Notes: generated by a model not told the origin, from the letters alone. DNA of 29,952 nt from Deltaproteobacteria bacterium (GCA_016874895.1 VGSX01000007.1:1-29952); one strand, 5' to 3'; positions 1-8,495 are shown, counted from the first letter of the stretch. Numbers and translations: made by a program.

Positions 1-901
1 GGGATAAGTGCTCCAGGGGAATTTCGGCCCGGGCGCTGGAGGCATGGCCCCCGGCGGAGCCGAGCTTGCCGAAGGCCCGAGCCGCCAGTTTGCCAGCATT
101 CTTCCGGATGCCGTCATTGCGGAAAATGACAATCAGCTTCCCCTCAAAGATGCCGCCCACAAAGCTCCAGGAAATTTCCACTACCCGAAGAAAAAATTCC
201 GCCAGGATCACCAGGATGTCCGGGTTGGAAACCCGCCCCACGAAACAATAGACCCGCTCATGGCGCCTTTGCCAATGATTGAGGCCGTGCTGGAAATAAT
301 GGAACATTTCCATGGTGAGTTCGGCCACTTCGATGCGGCGTACCAGGGCATGGCGGGTGTAGCGGAAAAGGAAATGAAAGGCCTTCATGTCCGCCTCGGT
401 GGCAGGGCGGTCGAAGTTGTGGGTATCGGTCTTGATGGCATAAAACAGGGCAGTGGCCAATTTCAGGGAGGGCCTGATCTTGGCCTGTCGGAGGTATTCG
501 GTGAGAATGGTGGAATTGGAGCCATACTCCGGCCTGATGTCCATAAACCGGGCCTGGCTGTCGGTGCAGAGGGGATGATGATCTATGATGATGTCGAAAG
601 AAAAACCGGAGAAAAGCGGATTATGGGAAGGCTGGGAGTCCAAAAGGGCGAAACGGTTGAAATCGGCCGCCTGGATCCGGTCAAAAGGGGCAAGGGGGAT
701 TTCCAGCAGCCGTACCATGGTTTGATTCTGCGGCCGGGTGATGGGCCTGATGGGAGATATGGTGACAGTGGAAAGGCGCCGCCACAGGAGCCGTTTCAAG
801 GCCAGGGCGCTGGCGATGGAGTCGGGGTCGGCGTCGATGAGGATTAACAGTCGGTCTTCATAAGTGAATAAACGCCGCAACTTTCGTAAGCGATCTCGCA
901 T
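1..901 (-). CDS. DHH-family phosphoesterase (nanoRNase/RecJ-like), 3' end outside window
   Basis: This is a DHH/DHHA1 phosphoesterase, a family of Mn-dependent enzymes that cleave phosphodiesters in short oligonucleotides, pAp or cyclic dinucleotides. About 300 residues are visible. Motif I is D23-A-D-P-D-S-I-A-S31, motif II has D88 (LLDSQ), the signature D107-H-H109 follows a hydrophobic strand, and D159 lies in DTHNF. A GSAGGH segment at about 281-286 matches the DHHA1 substrate-binding loop. The start is fixed by an in-frame TGA directly upstream (908-910) of ATG 901, though the ribosome site (GAGGG) is unusually close. The gene runs in the same direction as prmC, 120 bases downstream of it, and may share its transcript. 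The metal-ligand set looks complete, so it is probably active. The exact substrate (nanoRNA, pAp or c-di-AMP products) cannot be told from sequence; the cdaA gene in this window makes a c-di-AMP link possible but unproven. Confidence 0.85.
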   Translation of the reverse strand, partial: MRDRLRKLRRLFTYEDRLLILIDADPDSIASALALKRLLWRRLSTVTISPIRPITRPQNQTMVRLLEIPLAPFDRIQAADFNRFALLDSQPSHNPLFSGFSFDIIIDHHPLCTDSQARFMDIRPEYGSNSTILTEYLRQAKIRPSLKLATALFYAIKTDTHNFDRPATEADMKAFHFLFRYTRHALVRRIEVAELTMEMFHYFQHGLNHWQRRHERVYCFVGRVSNPDILVILAEFFLRVVEISWSFVGGIFEGKLIVIFRNDGIRKNAGKLAARAFGKLGSAGGHASSARAEIPLEHLS

Positions 902-969
902 AGGCCCTCACGGTTGTCTCTCATAATCTAAAGCATAACCGGAGATCAGGCAAGCTGATAATTATTACC

Positions 970-997
970 TTCCCTCTTCCCTCTTCCCTCTTCCCTG
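970..997. repeat. Period-7 tandem repeat, TTCCCTC x4
   Basis: Three exact TTCCCTC copies and a fourth ending in G lie back to back in the gap between prmC and the DHH gene. The same monomer recurs, on both strands, after guaB (13352-13405). Confidence 0.85.
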
Positions 998-1021
998 TCT
1001 TTTCGAGGGAGATGCAAAGGG

Positions 1022-1906
1022 TCATCCCCTCCGCCGGGCCAGCACAATCCGACCGAGGCGTTGATAGTCCAGAATTATTTCTGCTGGGCTGTAAGCGCCC
1101 TGCTGGGCCAACAGGGTTTGTACCGCCTCCGCCTGCCCCTGGCCCACCTCCAGGGCCAGGAGCCCTCCCGGCCGTAAGAGGTGATGTGCTCCCAAGACAA
1201 GAGTTCGGATGACTCCCAGGCCGTCGTAGCCGCCATCCAGGGCCAGACGGGGTTCATAGTCCCGGATATCCGGGGGCAGCTGCTCCCAGGCTGCAGTGGG
1301 GACGTAGGGAAGGTTGGCCATGGCGGCCGTGAAATGCGGCTGCAGGGCAAAAGGCGTCAAAAGATCCCCCTGGATAAAGGCTATCTGCCCCAGGACCCCG
1401 TGCCGCCGGGCATTTTCCCGGGCTAAACACAAGGCCTCCCAGGAGCGGTCTAGAGCTGTGACCTGGGCGCCGGCGATTTCTTTGGCCACCACCACTGCCA
1501 AAACCCCGCTGCCGGTGCCCACGTCCAAGATATGGGGCGCCGATGTGGCAGCCTGTTTTATATGCATTAAGACGGCTTCGGCCAGCAACTCGGTCTCGGG
1601 GCGGGGAATCAGGGCCGCCGGGCTTACCAGGAAATCCAGGGACCAGAACTCCTGATGCCCGGTGATGTATTGGGTGGGCTCCCGGGCCAGGCGGCGTTTC
1701 AAGGATTTTTTATAACAGCTCAGTTCGTCTTCGGCCAGGGGTTGGTCGTGGCGCAGGTATAGCTCCAAGCGGCTGAGGTGCAGGCAGTGGGCCAATAAAA
1801 CTTCGGCCGAGGCCCGGGGTTCGCTGATGCCTTTGGCCTGTAGGTGCTTCGTGGCCCGTTGCAGGGCGGCGATGATGGTCCAGGCGGCGGGGAGGTCGGA
1901 GCTCAT
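1022..1906 (-). CDS. prmC: Peptide chain release factor N5-glutamine methyltransferase PrmC
   Basis: PrmC methylates the glutamine of the GGQ motif in release factors RF1/RF2, using S-adenosylmethionine. The 294-residue protein has the family length. It has an N-terminal helical domain (about 1-85), the PRPETE segment at 101-106, SAM motif I LDVGTGSG at 127-134, an acidic D153 after the next strand, and the substrate-gripping motif at 198-201. That motif reads N-L-P-Y, where most PrmC proteins have N-P-P-Y. The ATG overlaps the prfA stop codon by four bases (ATGA), so the enzyme is translationally coupled to its own substrate. The context rpmE - DUF1385 - prfA - prmC strongly supports the call over a generic methyltransferase. 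Confidence 0.95.
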   Translation of the reverse strand: MSSDLPAAWTIIAALQRATKHLQAKGISEPRASAEVLLAHCLHLSRLELYLRHDQPLAEDELSCYKKSLKRRLAREPTQYITGHQEFWSLDFLVSPAALIPRPETELLAEAVLMHIKQAATSAPHILDVGTGSGVLAVVVAKEIAGAQVTALDRSWEALCLARENARRHGVLGQIAFIQGDLLTPFALQPHFTAAMANLPYVPTAAWEQLPPDIRDYEPRLALDGGYDGLGVIRTLVLGAHHLLRPGGLLALEVGQGQAEAVQTLLAQQGAYSPAEIILDYQRLGRIVLARRRG

Positions 1907-2976
1907 GCCGCCTGTTGTTTGAGGGCCTCGGTGCGGAAATAGGATGCCAGGGCGTTGATCATCTCGTCCAGGTCGCCGTCCAGGAAGGCCTCCAGGCGAT
2001 ACAGGGTCAGACCCAGGCGGTGGTCGGTGATACGGCCCTGGGGATAGTTGTAGGTACGGATACGTTCGCTCCGGTCGCCCGTGCCCACCTGGCTTTTCCG
2101 GTCCTGGGCCATTTTTTGATGTTGCTCCTGTTGTTTCATGTCAAACAGCCGGGCTTGCAGGACTTTCAGGGCCTTGGCCTTATTCTTGTGCTGGGATTTC
2201 TCATCCTGGCAGGTTACCACCATTCCCGTGGGCAGATGGGTCAGCCGCACCGCCGAGTCGGTGGTGTTGACGCTCTGCCCCCCCGGTCCGGAAGACCGGA
2301 ACACATCCACCCGGATCTCCTCCGGACTGATGTGCACGTCCACATCCTCGGCTTCCGGGAGAATCGCCACGGTCACCGCCGAGGTGTGAATCCGGCCCTG
2401 GGATTCGGTGGCCGGCACCCGCTGCACCCGGTGCACCCCGCTCTCGTATTTGAGCTGGCTGTACACCCTTGCCCCGGAAATTAAGGCGATAATCTCTTTT
2501 ATGCCCCCGATGCCGGTGGGATTATGACTGAGAATTTCGATTTTCAGGTTATGTCGCTCGACAAAACGGGAGTACATGCGGAAAAGGTCCGCGGCGAACA
2601 AGGCTGCCTCTTCCCCCCCGGTTCCGGCCCGGATCTCCAGGAGAATATTCTTTTCGTCATTGGGATCCTGGGGAAGCAGGAGGAACCTGATCTCTTCTTC
2701 CAATTCGGCCAGCTTGGTCTTCAGGTCCTGGATTTCTTCCCGGGCCAGTTCTCTGATGTCTTCCTCAGTTTCCGTCTTTAATAAGGTCTGATTCGTCTCA
2801 ATATCCTTCCGGACCAGCTGCAAACGGCGAAAGGCTTTCACCAGGGGGGCCAGATCCGCATGTTCTTTGGCTGCTAATTGAAACTGCTCCTGGTTCTTGA
2901 TGACTTCCGGGTCACTGAGTCTGGCTTCCAGTTCTAAATACTTTTTTTCGATACTCTCTAAACGATCAATAAGCAT
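1903..2976 (-). CDS. prfA: Peptide chain release factor 1 (RF1)
   Basis: RF1 ends translation at UAA and UAG codons in the ribosomal A site. The 357-residue protein has normal length. The stop-codon recognition tripeptide at 188-190 is P-A-T, the P-x-T form that marks RF1 (RF2 has S-P-F), and the catalytic G-G-Q at 232-234 sits in RSSGPGGQSVN. The N-terminal coiled coil (about 1-100) is charged and helical. The start is ATG 2976, with GGGGAGG about 15 bases upstream. prmC, which methylates the GGQ glutamine, follows with a 4-base overlap. A 143-base gap holding period-7 repeats separates it from DUF1385 upstream, so it may have its own promoter as well as read-through from rpmE. Confidence 0.97.
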   Translation of the reverse strand: MLIDRLESIEKKYLELEARLSDPEVIKNQEQFQLAAKEHADLAPLVKAFRRLQLVRKDIETNQTLLKTETEEDIRELAREEIQDLKTKLAELEEEIRFLLLPQDPNDEKNILLEIRAGTGGEEAALFAADLFRMYSRFVERHNLKIEILSHNPTGIGGIKEIIALISGARVYSQLKYESGVHRVQRVPATESQGRIHTSAVTVAILPEAEDVDVHISPEEIRVDVFRSSGPGGQSVNTTDSAVRLTHLPTGMVVTCQDEKSQHKNKAKALKVLQARLFDMKQQEQHQKMAQDRKSQVGTGDRSERIRTYNYPQGRITDHRLGLTLYRLEAFLDGDLDEMINALASYFRTEALKQQAA

Positions 2977-3034
2977 GGTATAAGTTAATGCCTCCCCAAA
3001 ACCGGGAGGAAGAAAATATTAGGCGGTGGCCAGG

Positions 3035-3087
3035 GATCAGTGGCCAGTGGTCCGTATCATTCTCTCTGACCCCTGACCCCTGACCCC
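3035..3087. repeat. Two period-7 arrays: GATCAGT/GGCCAGT/GGTCCGT and TGACCCC x3
   Basis: In the gap between DUF1385 and prfA, 3035-3055 holds three diverged 7-base units (GATCAGT, GGCCAGT, GGTCCGT) and 3067-3087 holds three exact TGACCCC units. TGACCCC recurs at the right end of the window upstream of tsaD (29904-29946). The first array resembles GGTCAGT at 15014-15034. Confidence 0.8.
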
Positions 3088-3119
3088 TGCTTTTATAGAA
3101 ACGCCCTCTTCCCTTTCTT

Positions 3120-4067
3120 TCATGGAACCGGCCGGGAGAGCTCTTCTTCCTGGCTCACAACCGAGCGCAGGGCTTCCAGGGCCACCTCCAGTTGTTCATC
3201 GGACGGTTCCCGGGCGGTGAGGCGCTGGGTCATGAGTCCCGGCCACAAGACTATCTTGCACAGAGGGTTGTCCGCATAGCGGCCGCCCAGGCGGATAATT
3301 TCATAGGAAAGGGCCGCAATGGGGAACATCAGGAGGATTTTGACGCCCACCTGCAGGAGATTGGTGGTGAAACGGCCCCCAACCTTGAGACCGGGCAGCA
3401 GGGGGAAGAGCAGGGTAAACACCAGAATGCTGATTAAAAGCACCACCAGAATAAAAGAGGTGCCGCAACGGGGATGCCAGATCTGATGTTTGCGGGCGTT
3501 TTCCAGGGTCAAAGCCTCACCGGCCTCGAAGGTGAAAATGGATTTGTGTTCCGCCCCGTGATACTCAAAGACCCGCCGGATGTCCTCCATGAAGGAGATG
3601 AACCAGACATAGAGGAGGAAAAAGCCGATTTTCAGAATGCCGTCCACCACATGGAAAGTAAAATTGTCCACCGTCAGGTCGGCCCCCCACAACCTTCCCG
3701 CCCAGCCGCTCAAATAATGGGGCAACAAGCCGAAAAACAGCACCGCCAGGGTGAAGGCAAACAGGATGGTGACAAACATGTGCCAGGGCGACAACTGCTC
3801 CTCTTCCTCATTCAGGGACGCCTGGGCCGAAAAGGTCAGGGCCTTGATGCCATACACAAGGGCTTCCAGCAATACCACCGGCCCCCGCAGGAAAGGCCAG
3901 CGCAGGCAGGGGAAGCGCTCCGCCAGGGTGTGCAGCCGGTCCTGCTTCAATACAATGGAGCCGTCGGGCCGCTTCACCGCGATGGCCAGGCTGTGTTTGG
4001 CCCGCATCATGACCCCTTCAATGACCGCCTGCCCTCCCACCGGAAAGGGGGGTTCGTATCCCGCCAC
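3120..4067 (-). CDS. DUF1385 (YqhQ-like) polytopic membrane protein
   Basis: This DUF1385 protein has no established biochemical role that I can state. The 315-residue protein opens with the family signature GGQAVIEGVMMR at 11-22. A soluble part follows, then four hydrophobic spans (about 94-120, 137-160, 202-226 and 236-260). The loop between spans two and three holds a conserved-looking EYHGAEHKSIFTFE segment and HPRCGTSF, and the C-terminus is acidic and helical. The start is GTG 4067: a GGAG ribosome site overlaps the rpmE stop codon and lies 9 bases upstream, so it is coupled to rpmE. The rpmE - DUF1385 - prfA - prmC order is a recurring bacterial arrangement, which suggests a link to translation or envelope homeostasis, but that is only inference. 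Confidence 0.88.
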   Translation of the reverse strand: MAGYEPPFPVGGQAVIEGVMMRAKHSLAIAVKRPDGSIVLKQDRLHTLAERFPCLRWPFLRGPVVLLEALVYGIKALTFSAQASLNEEEEQLSPWHMFVTILFAFTLAVLFFGLLPHYLSGWAGRLWGADLTVDNFTFHVVDGILKIGFFLLYVWFISFMEDIRRVFEYHGAEHKSIFTFEAGEALTLENARKHQIWHPRCGTSFILVVLLISILVFTLLFPLLPGLKVGGRFTTNLLQVGVKILLMFPIAALSYEIIRLGGRYADNPLCKIVLWPGLMTQRLTAREPSDEQLEVALEALRSVVSQEEELSRPVP

Positions 4068-4073
4068 GCCCGA

Positions 4074-4310
4074 TTACTCCGTCGGTTGGCCAGCCTCGGC
4101 CGCCTTTTTATTGTAGCTCGCGTACCGTTTGACAAAACGCTCCACCTGCCCGGCGGAATCGATGAGCTTCTGTTTGCCCGTAAAGAAGGGGTGGCACTTG
4201 GAGCAGATCTCCACCCGGATCTTTTCCTGGGTCGAACCGGTGGGAAATTCAAAGCCGCAGGCGCACCGCACCGTGGTCTGGTGATAGTTGGGATGAATGT
4301 CTTTTTTCAT
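4074..4310 (-). CDS. rpmE: 50S ribosomal protein L31 (zinc-binding form)
   Basis: L31 is a small protein of the large ribosomal subunit that contributes to an intersubunit bridge. The 78-residue protein begins MKKDIHPNYH, typical of L31. It keeps four zinc-ligand cysteines (C16, C18, C36, C39), so it is the C+ form rather than the zinc-independent paralogue. AGGAG lies 10 bases before ATG 4310. A good sigma-70-like promoter is visible upstream (4352-4380), which suggests that rpmE heads the DUF1385/prfA/prmC transcript. The stop codon overlaps the ribosome site of the next gene. Confidence 0.96.
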   Translation of the reverse strand: MKKDIHPNYHQTTVRCACGFEFPTGSTQEKIRVEICSKCHPFFTGKQKLIDSAGQVERFVKRYASYNKKAAEAGQPTE

Positions 4311-4351
4311 GATTAACCGTCTCCTGACTGTTCAATACCATTAACCTTCTA

Positions 4352-4380
4352 AATATAAGCTCTTAAAACTTGAAAGACAA
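4352..4380 (-). promoter_or_regulatory. Putative sigma-70 promoter for rpmE operon
   Basis: Read on the minus strand, TTGTCT (4375-4380) and TATATT (4352-4357) are separated by exactly 17 bases. Transcription would start near 4345, leaving a leader of about 35 bases before the rpmE ATG. Based on pattern only. Confidence 0.5.
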
Positions 4381-4407
4381 GATTTTTTTATTTTTTCCGG
4401 ATGAATA

Positions 4408-5328
4408 CTACTTAATATTAAACGCCCGCAGCACCTGTGCCGCCTCCTCCGGTCGCCGCAAGGCCAGGGTGCACACACTCACCGCATCCGCCCCCATATC
4501 AAAGTACCGCCGGACATCCTCGCCGCCAGTGACCCCGCACCCCATGATGAGGAAAACGCCGACCTTCTGTCGTAATCCGGCATTATAACTCATCGCCGCG
4601 GCGCCAGCCGGACCTCCCGACACCCCGCCGCCGCCCACGTGCGCCAACGGCGAGGGCGGGTACCGGCCTTCCGGAAAAATCAGCGCATAGGGTACAGTGT
4701 TGACCCCGTGGATGGCCCCCACCCCCAACCTCTCAAGTTCCTGAGCAAATTCATACGGATGCACCACACTGATCTTGGCAATCAAAAAAAGTCCCGGATA
4801 ATGCCGCCGTACCGCCTCTACACACCTGATTCCCTGGGACACGTTTTCAGTTATGGCCTCCTGGGCATTGGGACAGGAAAAATTCAGTTCCAAGCCCCAT
4901 AATGCCGGTCCCAGGAATCTCTGATATATCTCTATGGACTCCAGAGTCTCCCGGATGGCGGTATCCGTCCCTTTGGCAAATTCCGGATAATAATTGGGTA
5001 TGACCTGGATGCCTTTTTCGCGGCTTGCCTTGATCTGGCGGGCGCAGACCTCCACCCCCGCATTGGTGAGCCCATAGGCATTCAGCATTCCCTGACCGGC
5101 TATCCGCCTGATATACCCCCAGGTCAAGGGATTGCCGGGAATAAAATTGCCCCGTCGCCTCCGGCGAGTGGCGGATTTGGTGATCACCGTGGTGTCCGTG
5201 GCCTGCACCAGCCGCAGCAGCTGGCGATAGGCCGGCAGAAGCGTATACGGAAATATACCCCTACCCCCCGGCCCCAGAGCCGTGGAGATTACCACCCGGC
5301 TGATCCTTCCCTCCCCCGTAAATCTCAT
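4408..5328 (-). CDS. Dihydroorotate dehydrogenase-like (PyrD class 1 family) flavoprotein
   Basis: The protein has the FMN-binding TIM-barrel fold of the dihydroorotate dehydrogenase family, whose best-known member oxidises dihydroorotate to orotate in pyrimidine synthesis. It has a TKSAT lysine segment near the N-terminus, a GMLNAYGLTN loop, the NFSCPN motif whose cysteine is the class 1 catalytic base, GVNTVP, a glycine-rich GGGGVSGG phosphate loop, and a C-terminal MGADAVSVCT strand. I start at ATG 5328 (306 residues), which has GAGG 8 bases upstream; an in-frame GTG at 5337 overlaps that site and is less likely. An arginine run follows TKSAT. No pyrK partner is adjacent. Several substrate loops differ from the usual wording (NAYGLTN instead of NSMGLPN), so dihydroorotate as substrate is probable but not certain. 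Confidence 0.75.
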   Translation of the reverse strand: MRFTGEGRISRVVISTALGPGGRGIFPYTLLPAYRQLLRLVQATDTTVITKSATRRRRRGNFIPGNPLTWGYIRRIAGQGMLNAYGLTNAGVEVCARQIKASREKGIQVIPNYYPEFAKGTDTAIRETLESIEIYQRFLGPALWGLELNFSCPNAQEAITENVSQGIRCVEAVRRHYPGLFLIAKISVVHPYEFAQELERLGVGAIHGVNTVPYALIFPEGRYPPSPLAHVGGGGVSGGPAGAAAMSYNAGLRQKVGVFLIMGCGVTGGEDVRRYFDMGADAVSVCTLALRRPEEAAQVLRAFNIK

Positions 5329-5591
5329 AAACCGCACCTCATTAGAAAATTACCATAAAAACCAATAAGTATCAATCTTCTGAGGCACCCCTCAGCCTAT
5401 TCCCTCGTCATTGCCCTATTGCCAGCTGCACGGTGTAACACTTCGTAAAGTCCGCCAGATCCTCCCGGCACAATTCCGCATCTCCCTACCAAACCTCGTA
5501 ATTAAGACATTCACCTTGCATTTATTGCAAACTGACTTACAATATGATAAAAATATAACCATAAGGAAGACCTGGACACACAAGGCCAATA
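5329..5591. other. Divergent intergenic region between DHODH-like gene and ftsH
   Basis: The gap becomes AT-rich towards ftsH. TTGCAT (5516-5521) and TACAAT (5538-5543) with a 16-base spacer form a plausible ftsH promoter, and an imperfect TTGCA/TGCAA dyad overlaps its -35 box. On the other strand TTGATA (5370-5375) lies 17 bases from a weak TAATTT, but that would leave almost no leader for the DHODH-like gene. No heat-shock CIRCE element was seen. Confidence 0.4.
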
Positions 5592-7466
5592 ATGGAAAAA
5601 AATCGCCTCCCCCCATTCTATAAAAATCTTGCTCTTTGGTTACTCATCGGCTTGGTCGTAACCATGCTCTTTAATTTTTTCAACCGGTCTCAACTAGCCA
5701 AAGAGAAAACCCAACTCAGCTATAGCAAATTCCTGGACCTGGTTAACGAGGGAAAAATTGCCCGCGTTGTTATCCAGGGCGATGAAATCTACGGCGAACG
5801 CCTCGACGGGAAAGCCTTTCTGACCTATTCCCCCAGCGATCCGGAGATCGTCAAGTTGCTGAAGGATAAGGGCATTGAAATCACGGCCAAACCTGCCGAC
5901 GACTCGCCCTGGTATACCACGGTGCTCATCTCCTGGCTCCCCATGATCGTTCTCGTCGGCATCTGGATCTTTTTCATGCGGCAGATGCAGGCCGGCGGCG
6001 GCAAAGCCATGTCTTTCGGCAAAAGTAAAGCCCGTCTGATGAATGAAAACACCAAAAAGGTCACCTTCAGCGATGTCGCCGGCATCGAAGAAGTTAAAGA
6101 AGAAGTCGCCGAAATCATCGACTTCCTCAAAGATCCCAAAAAATTCACCCGCCTGGGCGGCCGCATCCCCAAAGGCGTCCTCCTGGTGGGTCCTCCCGGC
6201 ACCGGCAAAACCCTCCTGGCCCGGGCCATTGCCGGGGAAGCGGGGGTGCCTTTTTACAGCATCAGCGGCTCCGACTTCGTGGAAATGTTTGTGGGCGTGG
6301 GCGCTGCCCGGGTCCGCGATCTGTTCCTGCAAGGCAAAAAACATGCCCCCTGCATCATCTTCATCGATGAAATCGACGCCGTGGGCCGGCACCGGGGCGC
6401 CGGTCTGGGCGGCGGCCACGATGAACGGGAACAGACCCTCAACCAACTCCTGGTGGAAATGGACGGCTTTGAATCCAACGAAGGCGTCATCCTCATCGCC
6501 GCCACCAACCGTCCCGATGTCCTCGACCCGGCCCTGCTCCGGCCCGGCCGCTTCGACCGCCAGATCGTCGTGCCCATCCCCGACCTGAAAGGGCGGGAAA
6601 ATATCCTGCGGGTGCACACCCGCAAAATTCCCCTGGCCGACGTCGTCAACCTCTCCGTCCTGGCCCGGGGCACCCCCGGTTTCTCCGGCGCCGACCTGGA
6701 AAACCTGGTCAACGAAGCCGCCATCTTTGCCGCCCGGGCCAACAAAGACCGGGTCACCATGGAGGATTTTGAACAGGCTAAAGATAAAATCCTCATGGGC
6801 TCCGAACGCAAGAGCATGATCATTTCCGAAGAGGAACGCAAAAACACCGCCTATCACGAGGCCGGCCACACCCTGGTGGCCAAGCTCATCCCCGGGACCG
6901 ACCCCATCCACAAGGTCACCATCATTCCCCGGGGGCGGGCTCTGGGGGTCACCCAGCAATTACCCCTGGACGAAAAATATACCTACACTCGGGAATACCT
7001 GCTCAATACCCTGTCCGTCCTCATGGGAGGACGCGCCGCCGAAGAGCTGGTCCTGCAGCACCTCACCACCGGGGCCGGCAACGACATCGAACGCTCCACC
7101 GAATTGGCCCGCAAAATGGTCTGCAACTGGGGCATGAGCGAATCCCTGGGACCGTTGGCCTTCGGGAAACGGGAGGAGCATATCTTCCTGGGACGGGAAA
7201 TTTCTCAAAACCGCGATTTCAGCGAAGAAACCGCCCGCATGATCGATGCCGAGATTAAAAGGTTCGTCGAGGAATCCTACCAGCGGGCCTGCTACCTGCT
7301 GCGCCAATACGAACCGGGTCTCCATGCCCTGGCCCTGGCCCTGCTGGAAAAAGAAACCCTGAGCAGTGATGAAGTCGATGCCATCGTGGCCCAAAATGCG
7401 GCCCTTGACCCCCCTGCGCCGGACGATTATGCCGAACCCGCCGTATCGTCGGCGATAAACGAATAG
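5592..7466 (+). CDS. ftsH: ATP-dependent zinc metalloprotease FtsH
   Basis: FtsH is a hexameric inner-membrane AAA+ protease that extracts and degrades misassembled membrane proteins and some regulators. The 624-residue protein has two membrane spans (about 13-30 and 109-129) flanking a small periplasmic domain. The AAA module follows: Walker A GPPGTGKT at 200-207, pore loop MFVG at 232-235, Walker B with D259-E260, and the second region of homology with RPGRFDR at 317-323. The peptidase has HEAGH at 422-426 and a third zinc ligand D498 in TTGAGNDIE. All catalytic residues are intact. ATG 5592 has AAGG 6 bases upstream. It leads the run ftsH - folP - cdaA - cdaR, though a 150-base repeat-bearing gap separates it from folP. 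Confidence 0.98.
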   Translation: MEKNRLPPFYKNLALWLLIGLVVTMLFNFFNRSQLAKEKTQLSYSKFLDLVNEGKIARVVIQGDEIYGERLDGKAFLTYSPSDPEIVKLLKDKGIEITAKPADDSPWYTTVLISWLPMIVLVGIWIFFMRQMQAGGGKAMSFGKSKARLMNENTKKVTFSDVAGIEEVKEEVAEIIDFLKDPKKFTRLGGRIPKGVLLVGPPGTGKTLLARAIAGEAGVPFYSISGSDFVEMFVGVGAARVRDLFLQGKKHAPCIIFIDEIDAVGRHRGAGLGGGHDEREQTLNQLLVEMDGFESNEGVILIAATNRPDVLDPALLRPGRFDRQIVVPIPDLKGRENILRVHTRKIPLADVVNLSVLARGTPGFSGADLENLVNEAAIFAARANKDRVTMEDFEQAKDKILMGSERKSMIISEEERKNTAYHEAGHTLVAKLIPGTDPIHKVTIIPRGRALGVTQQLPLDEKYTYTREYLLNTLSVLMGGRAAEELVLQHLTTGAGNDIERSTELARKMVCNWGMSESLGPLAFGKREEHIFLGREISQNRDFSEETARMIDAEIKRFVEESYQRACYLLRQYEPGLHALALALLEKETLSSDEVDAIVAQNAALDPPAPDDYAEPAVSSAINE

Positions 7467-7479
7467 CTTTTTAACAAGC

Positions 7480-7569
7480 GTTCAGCGGTCAGCTTTCAGC
7501 CCTAAGCTAAATAAATTAGAAACTGACTTAACTCATTTTTTGCTGAAAGCCTATTGCTGATAGCTGGAC
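7480..7569. repeat. Inverted pair of period-7 arrays (NTTCAGC / GCTGAAN)
   Basis: 7480-7507 reads GTTCAGC, GGTCAGC, TTTCAGC, CCTAAGC. 7542-7569 reads GCTGAAA, GCCTATT, GCTGATA, GCTGGAC, which is the same monomer inverted and more diverged. GCTTTCAGC (7492-7500) and GCTGAAAGC (7542-7550) can pair as a 9-bp stem in the ftsH-folP transcript. A shorter copy (GTTCAGC GGTCA) lies in the guaB leader at about 11720. Confidence 0.75.
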
Positions 7570-7616
7570 GTCTGTTTTTTTAAAACGGTTTCGAGCCTTG
7601 GCCGAGGAACATGCCT

Positions 7617-8471
7617 ATGCCTCTCCTCCCGCCGCTGGTCATCGGGCCACACACCTTTGACCTGGCGCAAAGATCACTCATCATGGGCGTCCTGAACGTG
7701 ACGCCCGACTCCTTTTCCGATGGCGGCCTCTTCTATTCCCCGAACGCCGCCATCCACCAGGCCTTGCAGATGGCCGCCCAGGGGGCCGATCTCATCGATA
7801 TCGGCGGGGAATCCACCCGGCCCTTTTCCGCCCCGGTCTCTTCCCAGGAAGAAATTAACCGGGTCCTGCCCATCATTCAGGCCATCCGCCAACACAGCGA
7901 TATCCCTATCTCCATCGACACCTACAAAGCCAGCGTGGCCCAAGCCGCCCTCGACGCCGGAGCCGATATAATAAACGACATCAGCGCCTTGCGTTTCGAT
8001 CCGCACATGGTCCAGGTGGCCGCCAGCTTCAAGGTGCCCGTGGTCCTCATGCACATGCAAGGACGCCCCCAGGATATGCAGGTCGATCCCCATTATGATA
8101 ATCTCGTGGCCGAAGTCAAAGCCTTTCTGGCCCAACGCCGGGATTTTGCCGTATCCCAGGGAATATCTCCTTCTCACCTCATTCTGGACGTGGGCATCGG
8201 CTTCGGCAAAACCGTGGCCCATAATCTGGAACTCATCCGCCGTCTCGATGAATTCCTGGAACTGGGCTGTCCCCTGTTATTGGGGGTATCCCGCAAGGCC
8301 TTCATCGGTAAAATTTTAAACCTGCCAGTGACCGACCGGGATATCGGCTCCCTGGGAGCCATGGCTGTGGGCCTCACCCGAGGGGCCCATATCATCCGCA
8401 CCCATAACGTAACCTTCGCTAAACAGGTTGCCGCCGTCGTCGACGCGGTGCAGCATGGCTGCCCTGACTAG
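7617..8471 (+). CDS. folP: Dihydropteroate synthase
   Basis: FolP joins p-aminobenzoate to dihydropterin pyrophosphate in folate synthesis and is the sulfonamide target. The TIM barrel opens with IMGVLNVTPDSFSDGG (pyrophosphate and pterin site). It continues with DIGGESTRP, SIDTYKASVA, DIINDISALR, VVLMHMQG, DVGIGFGKT, a GVSRKAFIG lysine-serine-arginine segment, and a final RTHNV. In the sulfa-binding loop the residue after STRP is F, where many homologues have G. Two ATGs are possible: 7611 and 7617. GAGG (7604-7607) is 9 bases from 7617 but only 3 from 7611, so I prefer 7617 (284 residues); the other start adds two residues. It is followed 24 bases later by cdaA, a common pairing. Confidence 0.96.
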   Translation: MPLLPPLVIGPHTFDLAQRSLIMGVLNVTPDSFSDGGLFYSPNAAIHQALQMAAQGADLIDIGGESTRPFSAPVSSQEEINRVLPIIQAIRQHSDIPISIDTYKASVAQAALDAGADIINDISALRFDPHMVQVAASFKVPVVLMHMQGRPQDMQVDPHYDNLVAEVKAFLAQRRDFAVSQGISPSHLILDVGIGFGKTVAHNLELIRRLDEFLELGCPLLLGVSRKAFIGKILNLPVTDRDIGSLGAMAVGLTRGAHIIRTHNVTFAKQVAAVVDAVQHGCPD

Positions 8472-8495
8472 CGCCGCACCTCAATTATACTACCC

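Noticed and set aside
8..847. A 279-codon plus-strand open frame at the left edge
   Set aside because: It is the complement of the DHH phosphoesterase, which has all family motifs on the minus strand. The plus-strand product has no recognisable domain.
5694..6959. A 421-codon minus-strand open frame inside ftsH
   Set aside because: It is a shadow of ftsH, with low-complexity G/D/F-rich composition and no domain.
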